Shown here: in pieces, positions 55,895 to 64,000 of the stretch | Layout of the letters: each line of letters opens with the position of its first letter | How positions within the stretch are numbered: the first letter of the stretch is position 1 | NCBI RefSeq assembly: GCF_001020985.1 | Contig: NZ_CP011542.1 | Coordinates: 2,046,001-2,110,000, forward strand | Length of the DNA: 64,000 nt | Source: Corynebacterium mustelae | GTDB lineage: Bacteria; Actinomycetota; Actinomycetes; Mycobacteriales; Mycobacteriaceae | Direction of reading: 5' to 3' | Translations under genes and position numbers: made by a program | Notes under the pieces: generated by a model | What the model was told of the DNA's origin: nothing | Database searches by the model: none | What the model saw: the letters and a program-made list of their open reading frames with translations, nothing else

Positions 55895-56263
55895 CTAGGC
55901 GGCTTTGGGCGGAATCAAGACGCCATTGGCCGTGCTTTTTACACAGACGAACACCCATTCTTCTATCCACTCTTTGTTGTGTGGATATTCCCGTTGAACA
56001 TGAAGCAGGGTGCGTGTGGGCTTCGGTTGCGAAATCTCGTAAAGACGATAATCCGGGGTGAAGTGTGGTTCTGAGCTGATTCCATTCGCCCAAGTTATAT
56101 GTCGAGTTTTATCGGTGAGGTGAATGTTGGCAAGCGCCTCACCTCGTTGCTGAGCACTTCTTAGCGACGTAAACGCCCGGTCAAAGGTTTCGGGTTCGGG
56201 TTGCCCATCCGATTGGTGTACATCGTGAATATGAACTACTAGTGCCTTTGTGCCGATAGTCAA
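55895..56263 (-). CDS. Hypothetical protein, 122 residues
   Basis: TTG start at 56263 with AAGGGCG about eight bases upstream. Strand-rich opening (ALVVHIHDVHQSDGQPEPE), FDRAFTSLRSAQQRGEALAN helix, then LYEISQPKPTRTLLHVQREY and EEWVFVCVKSTANGV. No signal peptide. No family recognised; the open frame, composition and ribosome site support a real gene. Confidence 0.5.
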   Translation of the reverse strand: MTIGTKALVVHIHDVHQSDGQPEPETFDRAFTSLRSAQQRGEALANIHLTDKTRHITWANGISSEPHFTPDYRLYEISQPKPTRTLLHVQREYPHNKEWIEEWVFVCVKSTANGVLIPPKAA

Positions 56264-56396
56264 TGTCGTCGCCCTTGGCCAACCGTTGTTTAACTTTCTC
56301 TATGTCGCCTTCGCCAGCGGCTTTAAATAAGTAATGTGACATGAGCCTAGATAGTAGCGGGCGGCCGTGACATGGGCGTCGACAAGCACAAACATG

Positions 56397-59300
56397 TCAA
56401 TCGGCTGGCGGTGTGAACCCAATTTGCACCATTTCCACTCGCCCGGAACGCTGCACCCACTGGGCGCGGCCCGGCGGCAGTGGCTTTAAGAACACCTTGG
56501 GGTAAATCTGGCCTTCTTGACGGTCACCTGACAGCAACAAACCGGCGGCACCGGCTTCCCGGATTCCTTGAATCACTGGGTCATACCCGGCGCGCGACAT
56601 GCCCGACGACCTGCGGGTCACGATCACGTGCAAACCGATATCGGCGGCTTGTGGCAGGTATTTCGTGAGTGCTTTCAGCGGGTTCGTCGATCCCTCGATC
56701 ATGTCGATATTGTCGACGATGACGAAGATTTCCGGCCCGCTCCACCACGAACGGCTCCGCAATTCCTCGACGGTGACTCCGGTACCTGGTAGCCGGCGTT
56801 CAAGCTCCGCGACGATGCCTTCGGCGAGTTTATCGCAGCCGGGTCGGGTGCCAGCGAAACCGCCGAGGAATTCATCGGGGACGACGCCTAGCAAGTGTCG
56901 TCGTAGGTCCCACACCCCGAACATGACATCGCCGGGCTTCTTTCCTTTAAGAATTTCGCTGATGAGGGTGCGCAACGTCGATGTTTTACCAGATTGCGAA
57001 TCGCCGACGATGAATACGTGGCGTTGGTCTTCTTCGAAATTGAACTGCGCAGGCCGCAGGGTGGTCTCGGCTAAACCGATGATTGTGGTGTCGATGTCGG
57101 AGAAATCTGCACGCAGCTTCGCCATGTCGACGTTGTCCGGCAGCATCCGTACCTCCGGTGCAGTCGGTCCCCGCCATGCGCGGTTCATCGCCGCAACGAT
57201 TGCTTGGGGGGTTGGTTCCGGAATGAGGGAAGGTTTTTCCACGTACGGCAATGCGATTTGACTGTAAAGACCATCGGTGGTCAGTGCCCGACCAATAGCC
57301 TGAACTTTCAACCCCTCGGCGGGCTTACGACCAATGGCGGAATCCATAGGATCGTTGAGTGCAAACTCAAGTTTATTGCCAATTACGGCCTGAAGCGGCA
57401 GCCGGAAATCCGCCCATCGGCCGGTAACGAGGATCACGTGAATCCCGAACGCCAGGCCGCGTTGGGCGATTTCAGTGATGGTGTCGGCTAAATCCTCATA
57501 GTCCTTGCGCAGCGTCGCCCAGCCGTCGATGGCCAAGACAATGTCCGCGGCAGGTAATTCCGGCAGGCGGTTTTGGGCGTGCATCTCCCGCATCTCCGCC
57601 ACGCTGGAAATGTGGTAATTGCTGAAAATCGCCTCGCGCTGCACTAAGAACATGCTCATTTCCGCAACCGTGCGCCGCAATTGGTTTTCGTCAAACCGGG
57701 TTGCCACCGTTCCCACATGCGGCAAGTCCTTGAGATAACTCAACTGTGAACCCGCCATGTCAATAAGATAGAAATTCACATCGGTTGGCTTGTGGGTTAA
57801 TGCCGCGGCCGTCACCAACGTGCGCAACGCGGTGGTTTTTCCTGACTGCGGCGCACCCATGATCGCCACGTTTCCGCCCGAACCAGACAGGTCAAGAACC
57901 AATTGCCCCTGCCACTGGGTCAGCGGCTTGTCTTTAATTCCCATCGGAATCCGCAACTGCCCGACCGACTCTGCCGCCATACCTCGTTTCGTAGTTGACT
58001 CGACGTTTCCGATCACCGCACCTAATTCAAGGGCATCAGGCAGCGGCGGCAACCAGATCTGTCGGGTGCGCGGCGCTGCTGGCGCTAACCTACCAACCAC
58101 CAAATCCAAGGTGGTTTCCTCCGACTGGGTAGTCCCGCCTGTTTGCTGTTGTATTTTCGCCTGGAACTCCAACTGCTTCATCCGCAGCCAGGCCTCCGTG
58201 GTGTTCATCAACTCCAACGGCATGGGAACCGGCGGCAGTTCCCGCTGCGCAGCCGATTCGGTGGCAACGTATGGTCCAGAAACATACGCGGCTTTGAATC
58301 TGTCAAAAATATCGGGATCCACCTTGAGAAAACCCGACCCCGGAATAGGCGGCAAATCATGCGCGTCGGTAGTACCAATCGCGGCACGTGATTCCTGGGC
58401 GGAGAAAGTACGCAAACCAATACGGTACGACAAGTAGGATTCCAAACCCCGCAGCTTGCCTTCCTCTAATCGCTGCGACGCCAGCAAGAGATGCACACCA
58501 ATCGACCGGCCGATACGACCGATCTGGACAAACAGATCAATAAATTCCGGCTTCGCGGCAAGCAATTCGCCGAACTCGTCAATCACTACGAACAACACCG
58601 GCAACGGCTCACTGAGCACACCAGCGTTGCGCAATTTATTGTATTCGCCCACATTGGCGAGATTTCCAGCTTCCTGCAGCACCTTTTGCCGCCGTTGAAT
58701 CTCACCCAAAATCGAATCATGCAACCGGTCCACCAAACCAGCGGCGTCCTCAAGATTGTCGACGATCGCTGCAGTATGCGGCAACGGCTCTAAACCTGCA
58801 AAGGTTGCACCACCTTTAAAGTCCACCAAAACCAGGGACAATTGGTCCGGCGGATGGCACACCACTTGCCCTAACACCAGGGTGCGCAGCACCTCCGATT
58901 TACCGGAACCGGTCGCGCCCACGCACAACCCATGTGGCCCCATACCGGACTTCGCCGATTCCTTAATATCCAAGGAAATAGGCTCGTTATCCGCGCCAAT
59001 ACCAAACGGAACGTTGAGAAAATCCCGCTCCGAACGCGGCGCCCACGCCTCCTCAATGCTATACGTGGCAAAATTGCCAATCCCAAGCATCGTGTCCAAC
59101 GCAATCGTCTGTTCCAGCGGTGCATCCGGACTAGCATCTTCGACCAACCGTAACGACGACACCGCCCGCGACACAGATTCCGCAAGTGTTGGCGAAACCT
59201 CATCCAACCTGCCATCCCTGCCGCCGTATAATACCCGCTCCACATAGCCATCCGCGCCTTCCTTCGGGGTACGGATCTCACCACGGTCAAGCAACTGCAC

Positions 59301-60425
59301 CGAAAACGAACGATCCTCGTTAATCAACACCCGCACATCCACCCGCGACGGCTCCAAATACTGCACTGTGGAACACGAAATCAAGGTGATCCGAGCCGCA
59401 TCCAACGACATCACCCCATCAAGATGATCTGAAATTCGGCGGCCAAGCTCTGAATCCATCGACACCACGATAATCAATTGCGGGGCATCAATAGCGGTGA
59501 GCTTGAGCTTCGAACGTTCCTTCACCATCTCGCCACGCCTGGAAATCTCCGACAAAAGCGCCTCAGCAGAGGCATCGTCGAAAGAGACTTCCCGTTTACC
59601 AATAGGGCCGTCGAAATTCTCCGCATTAAGCAAATGCGGTAGCCACAACGCCCAGGTACCGTCATCATTGACATCAGCCAGCGGCAATGCGAAATGAAAC
59701 CGCACATCATCGGGAGAATGAAACACCACAATCTGCGACACGACCGCCCGCACCGCCTCAGCGCTTAATTCCCCCGGGCCCACCAGCGACACATTTCCTC
59801 GCACCGGAATAGCAATCGGCAAATGCTCAATCGTGCAGGTACGCCGCATCATACGATCCAAATGGGCCTGCGAAATTGGCTCCGCCACCATCATCGGATT
59901 CGATGCAGGGGGAACTTTCACCCCTTGGGCAAGCTCTCCCACCCCCGTACCAATGCGGGTGACCAAAAAATCTTCATCACCACGCCTTCGTTCCCACAAC
60001 CGATACGGATCACGCACCACATCTGTCAGCCCGTGCGGCTGCGGATTACGTGACAACGACTGAGTTCGCTGTTTAATGGCCAACTCGCGAATCTTATCTT
60101 CGGTTTCTTCCAAGTGCTCCAAAAACCTCGTGCGTTCGTCCTCCGCGGTTTTGCGTGACCCAGTTTTATTACGAATGAACATCGTAACTGCCGTAAAAAT
60201 CACGGCAACAAACATCACCCCACCAATAGCCATACGAATGGGATTCCCTGAGGACACCATCATCATAACCATGCCGGTACCTGCAACAATCGGCATAATC
60301 AACGTCATGATATTGGCGTTGGTAGAAGCAGAACGAATAGTCGGAACAGGTGCAATCGGAACCGGTTCTTCCTTGGCAATGGTCGCGTGTAACCGCGCCG
60401 GGCGGTGCACAATCTTTGTGCTCAT
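56397..60425 (-). CDS. eccC: Type VII secretion system ATPase EccC
   Basis: 1,342-residue FtsK/SpoIIIE-type motor of the ESX system. Two transmembrane helices (about 35-85) precede three tandem ATPase domains with Walker A motifs GATGSGKSEVLRTL (about 503), GAPQSGKTTALRTL (about 855) and GDSQSGKTSTLRTL (about 1138). Walker B VLFVVIDEFGELL belongs to the first. Domains 2 and 3 bind substrate signal sequences in related systems. As a single chain it is a fused EccCa-EccCb. Divergent from eccD across 97 bases, a likely shared promoter region. Confidence 0.95.
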   Translation of the reverse strand: MSTKIVHRPARLHATIAKEEPVPIAPVPTIRSASTNANIMTLIMPIVAGTGMVMMMVSSGNPIRMAIGGVMFVAVIFTAVTMFIRNKTGSRKTAEDERTRFLEHLEETEDKIRELAIKQRTQSLSRNPQPHGLTDVVRDPYRLWERRRGDEDFLVTRIGTGVGELAQGVKVPPASNPMMVAEPISQAHLDRMMRRTCTIEHLPIAIPVRGNVSLVGPGELSAEAVRAVVSQIVVFHSPDDVRFHFALPLADVNDDGTWALWLPHLLNAENFDGPIGKREVSFDDASAEALLSEISRRGEMVKERSKLKLTAIDAPQLIIVVSMDSELGRRISDHLDGVMSLDAARITLISCSTVQYLEPSRVDVRVLINEDRSFSVQLLDRGEIRTPKEGADGYVERVLYGGRDGRLDEVSPTLAESVSRAVSSLRLVEDASPDAPLEQTIALDTMLGIGNFATYSIEEAWAPRSERDFLNVPFGIGADNEPISLDIKESAKSGMGPHGLCVGATGSGKSEVLRTLVLGQVVCHPPDQLSLVLVDFKGGATFAGLEPLPHTAAIVDNLEDAAGLVDRLHDSILGEIQRRQKVLQEAGNLANVGEYNKLRNAGVLSEPLPVLFVVIDEFGELLAAKPEFIDLFVQIGRIGRSIGVHLLLASQRLEEGKLRGLESYLSYRIGLRTFSAQESRAAIGTTDAHDLPPIPGSGFLKVDPDIFDRFKAAYVSGPYVATESAAQRELPPVPMPLELMNTTEAWLRMKQLEFQAKIQQQTGGTTQSEETTLDLVVGRLAPAAPRTRQIWLPPLPDALELGAVIGNVESTTKRGMAAESVGQLRIPMGIKDKPLTQWQGQLVLDLSGSGGNVAIMGAPQSGKTTALRTLVTAAALTHKPTDVNFYLIDMAGSQLSYLKDLPHVGTVATRFDENQLRRTVAEMSMFLVQREAIFSNYHISSVAEMREMHAQNRLPELPAADIVLAIDGWATLRKDYEDLADTITEIAQRGLAFGIHVILVTGRWADFRLPLQAVIGNKLEFALNDPMDSAIGRKPAEGLKVQAIGRALTTDGLYSQIALPYVEKPSLIPEPTPQAIVAAMNRAWRGPTAPEVRMLPDNVDMAKLRADFSDIDTTIIGLAETTLRPAQFNFEEDQRHVFIVGDSQSGKTSTLRTLISEILKGKKPGDVMFGVWDLRRHLLGVVPDEFLGGFAGTRPGCDKLAEGIVAELERRLPGTGVTVEELRSRSWWSGPEIFVIVDNIDMIEGSTNPLKALTKYLPQAADIGLHVIVTRRSSGMSRAGYDPVIQGIREAGAAGLLLSGDRQEGQIYPKVFLKPLPPGRAQWVQRSGRVEMVQIGFTPPAD

Positions 60426-60522
60426 GGATTGATCCTCATATCAATAACTGAAAATACAATGCGTCGCAGCGACTGTTTAGCTTACGTCACTTTAGATATA
60501 AAAGTGTGCGAACATAGATCAC

Positions 60523-61962
60523 ATGAGTTCGACCTTTGTACGAGTTAGTGTGCTGCATGACGACCAACAACTCGACGTTAGCCTGCCGGTTAACCGCCCA
60601 GTAATTGACTACATTGACGATGTAATTTCGTTACTGACCGAGGCACCAAAGGATAACGAACCAAATCGGACATTAAAAAATACCCATATTTGGGTGATGT
60701 CATCACCCACCCGAGGAATCATTGAGCCATACCTCACGTTGGCCGATCGTGAGATTGTCGATGGCGAGCGGCTATATCTAACCAGGCGCCATGAAGCTGC
60801 CCATAGTCCGTTTGTCGATGATGCGCTGGCGGAAGTCCGCTCAACCATCGGTGATGCCCAATGGCGGTGGTTTGAAAAGATGCGCGCTGGCGGTTTAATC
60901 GCCTGCACGTTAGTGCTGCTGAGCCTATTGGCGGTCGGCGCTAGCCTAACGCTGCTCACCACACCCGCTGAATCACTATCAACCTTGGTCACCGGCCGAT
61001 TCGGCGTAAGCGCTGCGATAATTGGGTTTGTCAGTTTATTTGCTTTCGGCTTAGCTATCTGGCGCCCCCAGCAATGGCTGCGCTGGGCTGGAATGTGGCT
61101 GCCGGTAGCGGTGGCTGTGATTTCAGCACCATTTCTTATTGCCACACCGGTGTGGTGGTGTGTGGCAATCCTCGCTGCAGCAATTCCCGCTACTGCGGTG
61201 GCAGGCCGCAAGCAACCAGTTGGAGCGGTTGCCGGAATAACCGCTTTGGTAATTGGGGCTATCGTTTTATCGGCAGTTGCTTTAGGTTTGCATTTTAGTC
61301 TCAACCTCATAGCCATTGCTGCATGGTCAGCATGGTTGCCGGTTTTGCTGCTTCTTCTTGCCCCCACAGCTGCGTTGAAGGCTACTGGGCTTGCTACAAT
61401 TTTGCGGCGCAATGACGCAGGCGACCAGGTGTCTCGTGACGATATTCGGGCGAAGGCGCTGCGCAGCGAGGCGATTAGCCGGGGAATCGTGTGGTCTGCC
61501 ATTGGCATTGCTGTTGGAATTTTGGTTATTCTTTCCGTCAGTGGTTTTTGGCAGCATGGCACAATCGCGGCGTTATTGTCGGTGGTGTTATTGCTTAGAA
61601 CCAATGGTTTCGCCGACGCCCGCGTTATCGTTCCGCTGCTGTTCAGCGGAGTTCTAGGCTTTGCACTGACCGTTGGTGCGGTGGTTTCCTGGGCTCAAGC
61701 GGGCTGGGTTGGCAGGCGGGGTCTGCACCCATGGTGGCTACCCGGTTCCGATTCATCCTGGTTAACGTGGTTTTGCGCAGCGGCTGTTATCATTACCGCC
61801 GCAATTATCATGATCGTTGCGCAGTTCCGCGCACCGGATGATCTAGCCGAAGCTAAATTGGCGAAGGTAATCTCCACCATCGACGTTTTAATGTGCCTGG
61901 CGGTTATTCCGGTTATCCTCGCAGCCCAAGGGGTATTTGTCTACTATTGGGCAACGTTCTAG
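60523..61962 (+). CDS. eccD: Type VII secretion integral membrane protein EccD
   Basis: 479 residues. The N-terminal 90 form the ubiquitin-like YukD domain (VRVSVLHDDQQLDVSLPVNR, LTLADREIVDGERLYL). Eleven or so transmembrane helices follow from about 120, as expected for EccD, which lines the ESX membrane channel. ATG at 60523. The stop overlaps by four bases the stop of the convergent degenerate MinD-like gene. Confidence 0.9.
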   Translation: MSSTFVRVSVLHDDQQLDVSLPVNRPVIDYIDDVISLLTEAPKDNEPNRTLKNTHIWVMSSPTRGIIEPYLTLADREIVDGERLYLTRRHEAAHSPFVDDALAEVRSTIGDAQWRWFEKMRAGGLIACTLVLLSLLAVGASLTLLTTPAESLSTLVTGRFGVSAAIIGFVSLFAFGLAIWRPQQWLRWAGMWLPVAVAVISAPFLIATPVWWCVAILAAAIPATAVAGRKQPVGAVAGITALVIGAIVLSAVALGLHFSLNLIAIAAWSAWLPVLLLLLAPTAALKATGLATILRRNDAGDQVSRDDIRAKALRSEAISRGIVWSAIGIAVGILVILSVSGFWQHGTIAALLSVVLLLRTNGFADARVIVPLLFSGVLGFALTVGAVVSWAQAGWVGRRGLHPWWLPGSDSSWLTWFCAAAVIITAAIIMIVAQFRAPDDLAEAKLAKVISTIDVLMCLAVIPVILAAQGVFVYYWATF

Positions 61963-62726
61963 GGATACAGTCTGGCTAATAATCGGTGATACATGGTCAG
62001 CGATGCCGAATCCGTTGGTAGGTGTATTCGATCCCGCGATGTAGTACTTAAGTCGAGGCTGGGCATGGAAAACGTATCTTTGGGCTGGTTATCGGATACG
62101 CCACCGCCAAGGCGTACTACGGTCACTCGTCCCTCGTTCGCGGCTTGGGTTAATTGGTGGCCTTTACGATACAGCCACCCATGCTCTGTGTGATGCTTGT
62201 CGGTCACCAAAATCACGTGCTTCGCCAGGGCTGTTCCTGCAGATATCGTGTCATGCAGACATGTAAAGGGCAGGTCAATAACAACAGTGGGCCACCGGTG
62301 CGCCACCCTACTGACAGCAGTATCCAGTATTTCCGGCTGGATTTTTACCCGGGTGTGGAAATTATTACTTAAAAGTGCAACCGTTCCGGTTGTATCAGCA
62401 AAGGTTTCTATTGTTGCCCGGTTGAGCTTTTCGACGTTTGCCTCCGCCAGACCTATCAAATCGCCATCGGTTCCCGCACCAATCGGTCCACGTAGGGGTT
62501 GATTGATCCCGTCGCCGTCGACAAGCACTACGGGTTGTTGGGCAACCGCATTAAGCAAAATACCAATACTTGCACTTATAGGGGTAGAAAGAATGCGCTC
62601 GTCTAAGGCAGCAACCGCGATGGTCATCGTTTTGTCAATAGTGCGCGGCGGTGTGCGCTGTGCATGGGCTAAGACATTCGATGCCAATAATCGACGCACA
62701 ACAGCGGGCGATTTCATCCCGGTCAT
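61959..62726 (-). CDS. Degenerate MinD/ParA-like protein of the ESX locus
   Basis: 255 residues. The fold of SIMIBI ATPases is visible: a first strand MTIAVAALDERIL, then PVVLVDGDGINQPLRG in the place of the second Walker motif, WPTVVIDLPFTCLHD and KHVILVTDKHHTEHGW. The P-loop, however, lacks the G-K-T/S lysine (ALDERILSTPISASIG), so it probably does not hydrolyse ATP. It is convergent with eccD and divergent from the proline-rich MinD-like gene, suggesting a catalytic/non-catalytic pair (inference). Confidence 0.65.
   Translation of the reverse strand: MTGMKSPAVVRRLLASNVLAHAQRTPPRTIDKTMTIAVAALDERILSTPISASIGILLNAVAQQPVVLVDGDGINQPLRGPIGAGTDGDLIGLAEANVEKLNRATIETFADTTGTVALLSNNFHTRVKIQPEILDTAVSRVAHRWPTVVIDLPFTCLHDTISAGTALAKHVILVTDKHHTEHGWLYRKGHQLTQAANEGRVTVVRLGGGVSDNQPKDTFSMPSLDLSTTSRDRIHLPTDSASLTMYHRLLARLYP
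62426..62435 (-). repeat. GTCGAAAAGC motif copy 15
   Basis: Exact copy on the minus strand, preceded by C, inside the MinD-like gene (Val-Glu-Lys-Leu). Confidence 0.8.
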
Positions 62727-62826
62727 TATCAGCCTTCTTTTTTATCGCTGCTTCAAATTATGCAAAATGATTATAGGATAAGAATCATTCGTGAGTGACA
62801 ATGGAAGAAAAAGTAGAGATTTAGTG

Positions 62827-64000
62827 ATGAATCAACCCCCAGGTAACAATGGCGGCCACCCAGCGTGGCTACGGATCGATGCCGACGAGGCACCTGAACC
62901 ACAACACGCTGCGCAACCTAATCCCCCCACTTCCACACCCCACTCAACAACCCCACATACAGCGACACCCCAGGTAGCAACCCCAGCAGCACCTACCCCA
63001 CCGGCACCGGCTTCTCTTGCACCAGAATCCCCTACTCCGGCTACCCCATACCGCAACGCGGCGCCTGCACAGCAACAGCCATATCAGCCACAACACCAAG
63101 CTGAATTGCAACCGCAACAACCATCAGTGCCAGCACCTGAGACGACTGCGTCTTCAGCTGTAACTCCGACCGTGCCAACCCCACAACAACCCGCCGTGCC
63201 ACGCCATCGGCAATCACCGCAACCGGAACCACAGCACAGTCCGCCACAACCAGCACCACCGGTAGCTACACCGCAAAAAACACCCCTAGAATCTGCGGCT
63301 TTACAACCCGAGCCAACGCCTATGCAGGTTCAGCAACCAGCCACACCTCCGCCAGCCGCGTCGCTACCAGCTGAACCTGCTAACACCGCAACTTCACCAG
63401 CTACCGCATCAAACGGCACCCCGGTTAAACAACCAGCGGCTGCTACTCATCCGCCGCTGACTGCCACCAAGATGCCATTAGAACAATTCGAGTTGGTGCC
63501 GCCCCCTGCACTGGACCAGTCGAATCTAGTGAATCCGGTAAAAACACCACCAAAAGGCGGATGGCGTAAATTCCTCCACAAGATCACTGCGGGACGATTT
63601 AACCCAGGCGACTCCGCGAAGCAACGCAAGCACGACGAGCTTTTGGAGCGAATCAACACGCCGCTGCGCGGCGACTACCGTATCGCTGTGATGTCCCTTA
63701 AAGGTGGAGTTGGTAAAACCACCACCACAGCTACCTTGGGTGGAATATTGGCGGAAACTCGGGGGGACCGGGTGATCGCCATCGATGCCAATCCCGATTT
63801 AGGAACGTTAGCCCAACGAGTGGTTGCCAATAACACTGCCACCATCCGCGACCTCTTGGCTTTAGAAGACACCACTCGGTACCCGGAGATTCGTTCCTAC
63901 ACCACCCAGGCGAAATCCCGGTTAGAGGTAGTCGGTTCCGAGCGCGACCCCGCAGTATCAGAGGCTTTCAGCGAAGCAGAATACCGAAAAGTGATTGATA
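62827..64000 (+). CDS. Proline-rich MinD/EspI-like ATPase of the ESX locus, C-terminus cut by window edge
   Basis: The frame is open to the last base. The first 230 residues are Pro/Ala/Gln/Thr-rich and disordered (MNQPPGNNGGHPAWLRIDAD). A basic segment (GGWRKFLHKITAGRFNPGD) precedes a MinD/ParA domain with deviant Walker A MSLKGGVGKTTTTATL and VIAIDANPDLGTLAQR. This layout matches EspI/Rv3876-type proteins of ESX loci, which regulate secretion. The ATG at 62827 is used; an in-frame GTG at 62791 with AGGATAAG upstream is an alternative that adds 12 residues. Divergent from the degenerate MinD-like gene across about 100 bases. Confidence 0.85.
   Translation, partial: MNQPPGNNGGHPAWLRIDADEAPEPQHAAQPNPPTSTPHSTTPHTATPQVATPAAPTPPAPASLAPESPTPATPYRNAAPAQQQPYQPQHQAELQPQQPSVPAPETTASSAVTPTVPTPQQPAVPRHRQSPQPEPQHSPPQPAPPVATPQKTPLESAALQPEPTPMQVQQPATPPPAASLPAEPANTATSPATASNGTPVKQPAAATHPPLTATKMPLEQFELVPPPALDQSNLVNPVKTPPKGGWRKFLHKITAGRFNPGDSAKQRKHDELLERINTPLRGDYRIAVMSLKGGVGKTTTTATLGGILAETRGDRVIAIDANPDLGTLAQRVVANNTATIRDLLALEDTTRYPEIRSYTTQAKSRLEVVGSERDPAVSEAFSEAEYRKVID

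Noticed and set aside
60609..61604. 331-residue open frame opposite eccD
   Set aside because: Antisense shadow of a membrane-protein gene; composition follows the real gene.
3061..62435. GTCGAAAAGC as a by-product of the Arg-Arg-Lys-Ala signal-peptide codons
   Set aside because: Only a minority of copies encode that peptide; others are between genes or in different frames and strands.
1..64000. CRISPR array, rRNA operon, insertion sequence or prophage
   Set aside because: No regularly spaced direct repeats, rRNA sequence, transposase or phage structural gene was seen; XerC is the housekeeping recombinase.

Overview
The window looks like chromosomal DNA of a Corynebacterium (Actinobacteria, moderate GC). 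The evidence is the conserved run rpsB-tsf-pyrH-frr-cdsA-rlmN-dxr-rseP, the block xerC/dprA/comM/yraN/DUF2469/rnhB/lepB/rplS, the trmD-rimM-rpsP-ffh block, a FMN reductase/luciferase-like pair of the kind first named in C. efficiens, an HtaA-type haem-binding domain, and a type VII (ESX) secretion cluster. The species cannot be fixed from sequence alone.

Layout. 1-10 kb: rseP (cut by the window edge), dxr, a DUF2631 protein, a secreted triple-CAP-like protein, rlmN, a LapA-like protein, cdsA, frr, pyrH, tsf. 10-19 kb: rpsB, an M23 peptidase, xerC, dprA, comM, yraN, a DUF2469 protein, rnhB, lepB, rplS. 19-23 kb: two copies of a short inverted repeat, a secreted HtaA-LRR-Ig surface protein, and panB (5' end apparently frameshifted). 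23-39.6 kb: an accessory island of SUKH-3 proteins, a tail-to-tail set of large DUF6493-like paralogues, a three-member unrecognised protein family (P1-P3) two of whose members are followed within about 35 bases by a tRNA-like RNA, two small paralogues (Q1, Q2) and a formylglycine-enzyme-like protein. 39.7-46 kb: ogt, panC, tex, FMN reductase and luciferase-like monooxygenase. 46-56 kb: trmD, rimM, a cupin, rpsP, a YeiH transporter, a PhoD phosphatase, two unrecognised proteins and ffh. 56-64 kb: eccC, eccD, a degenerate MinD-like protein and the start of a proline-rich MinD/EspI-like ATPase.

Three signals go beyond ordinary annotation. (1) The 10-mer GTCGAAAAGC occurs 15 times exactly on the two strands together (about 0.1 expected by chance). 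It is preceded by C in 14 of 15, lies in several reading frames and between genes, and forms one inverted pair after panB. This resembles a DNA-uptake-type or other genome-wide signal. (2) The P-gene/tRNA-like cassette: two P genes are each followed at nearly the same distance by an RNA with tRNA D-arm and T-arm signatures, an extra hairpin in the D-loop and abnormal acceptor or anticodon arms. (3) A roughly 62-base inverted repeat with ends CAACTCGAC/GTCGAGTTG occurs four times, always between genes.

The core genes work in translation, tRNA/rRNA modification, membrane lipid and isoprenoid synthesis, protein export and DNA processing. The island lies between panB and panC, two genes of one pathway usually found together in relatives, so it probably arrived by insertion or rearrangement.
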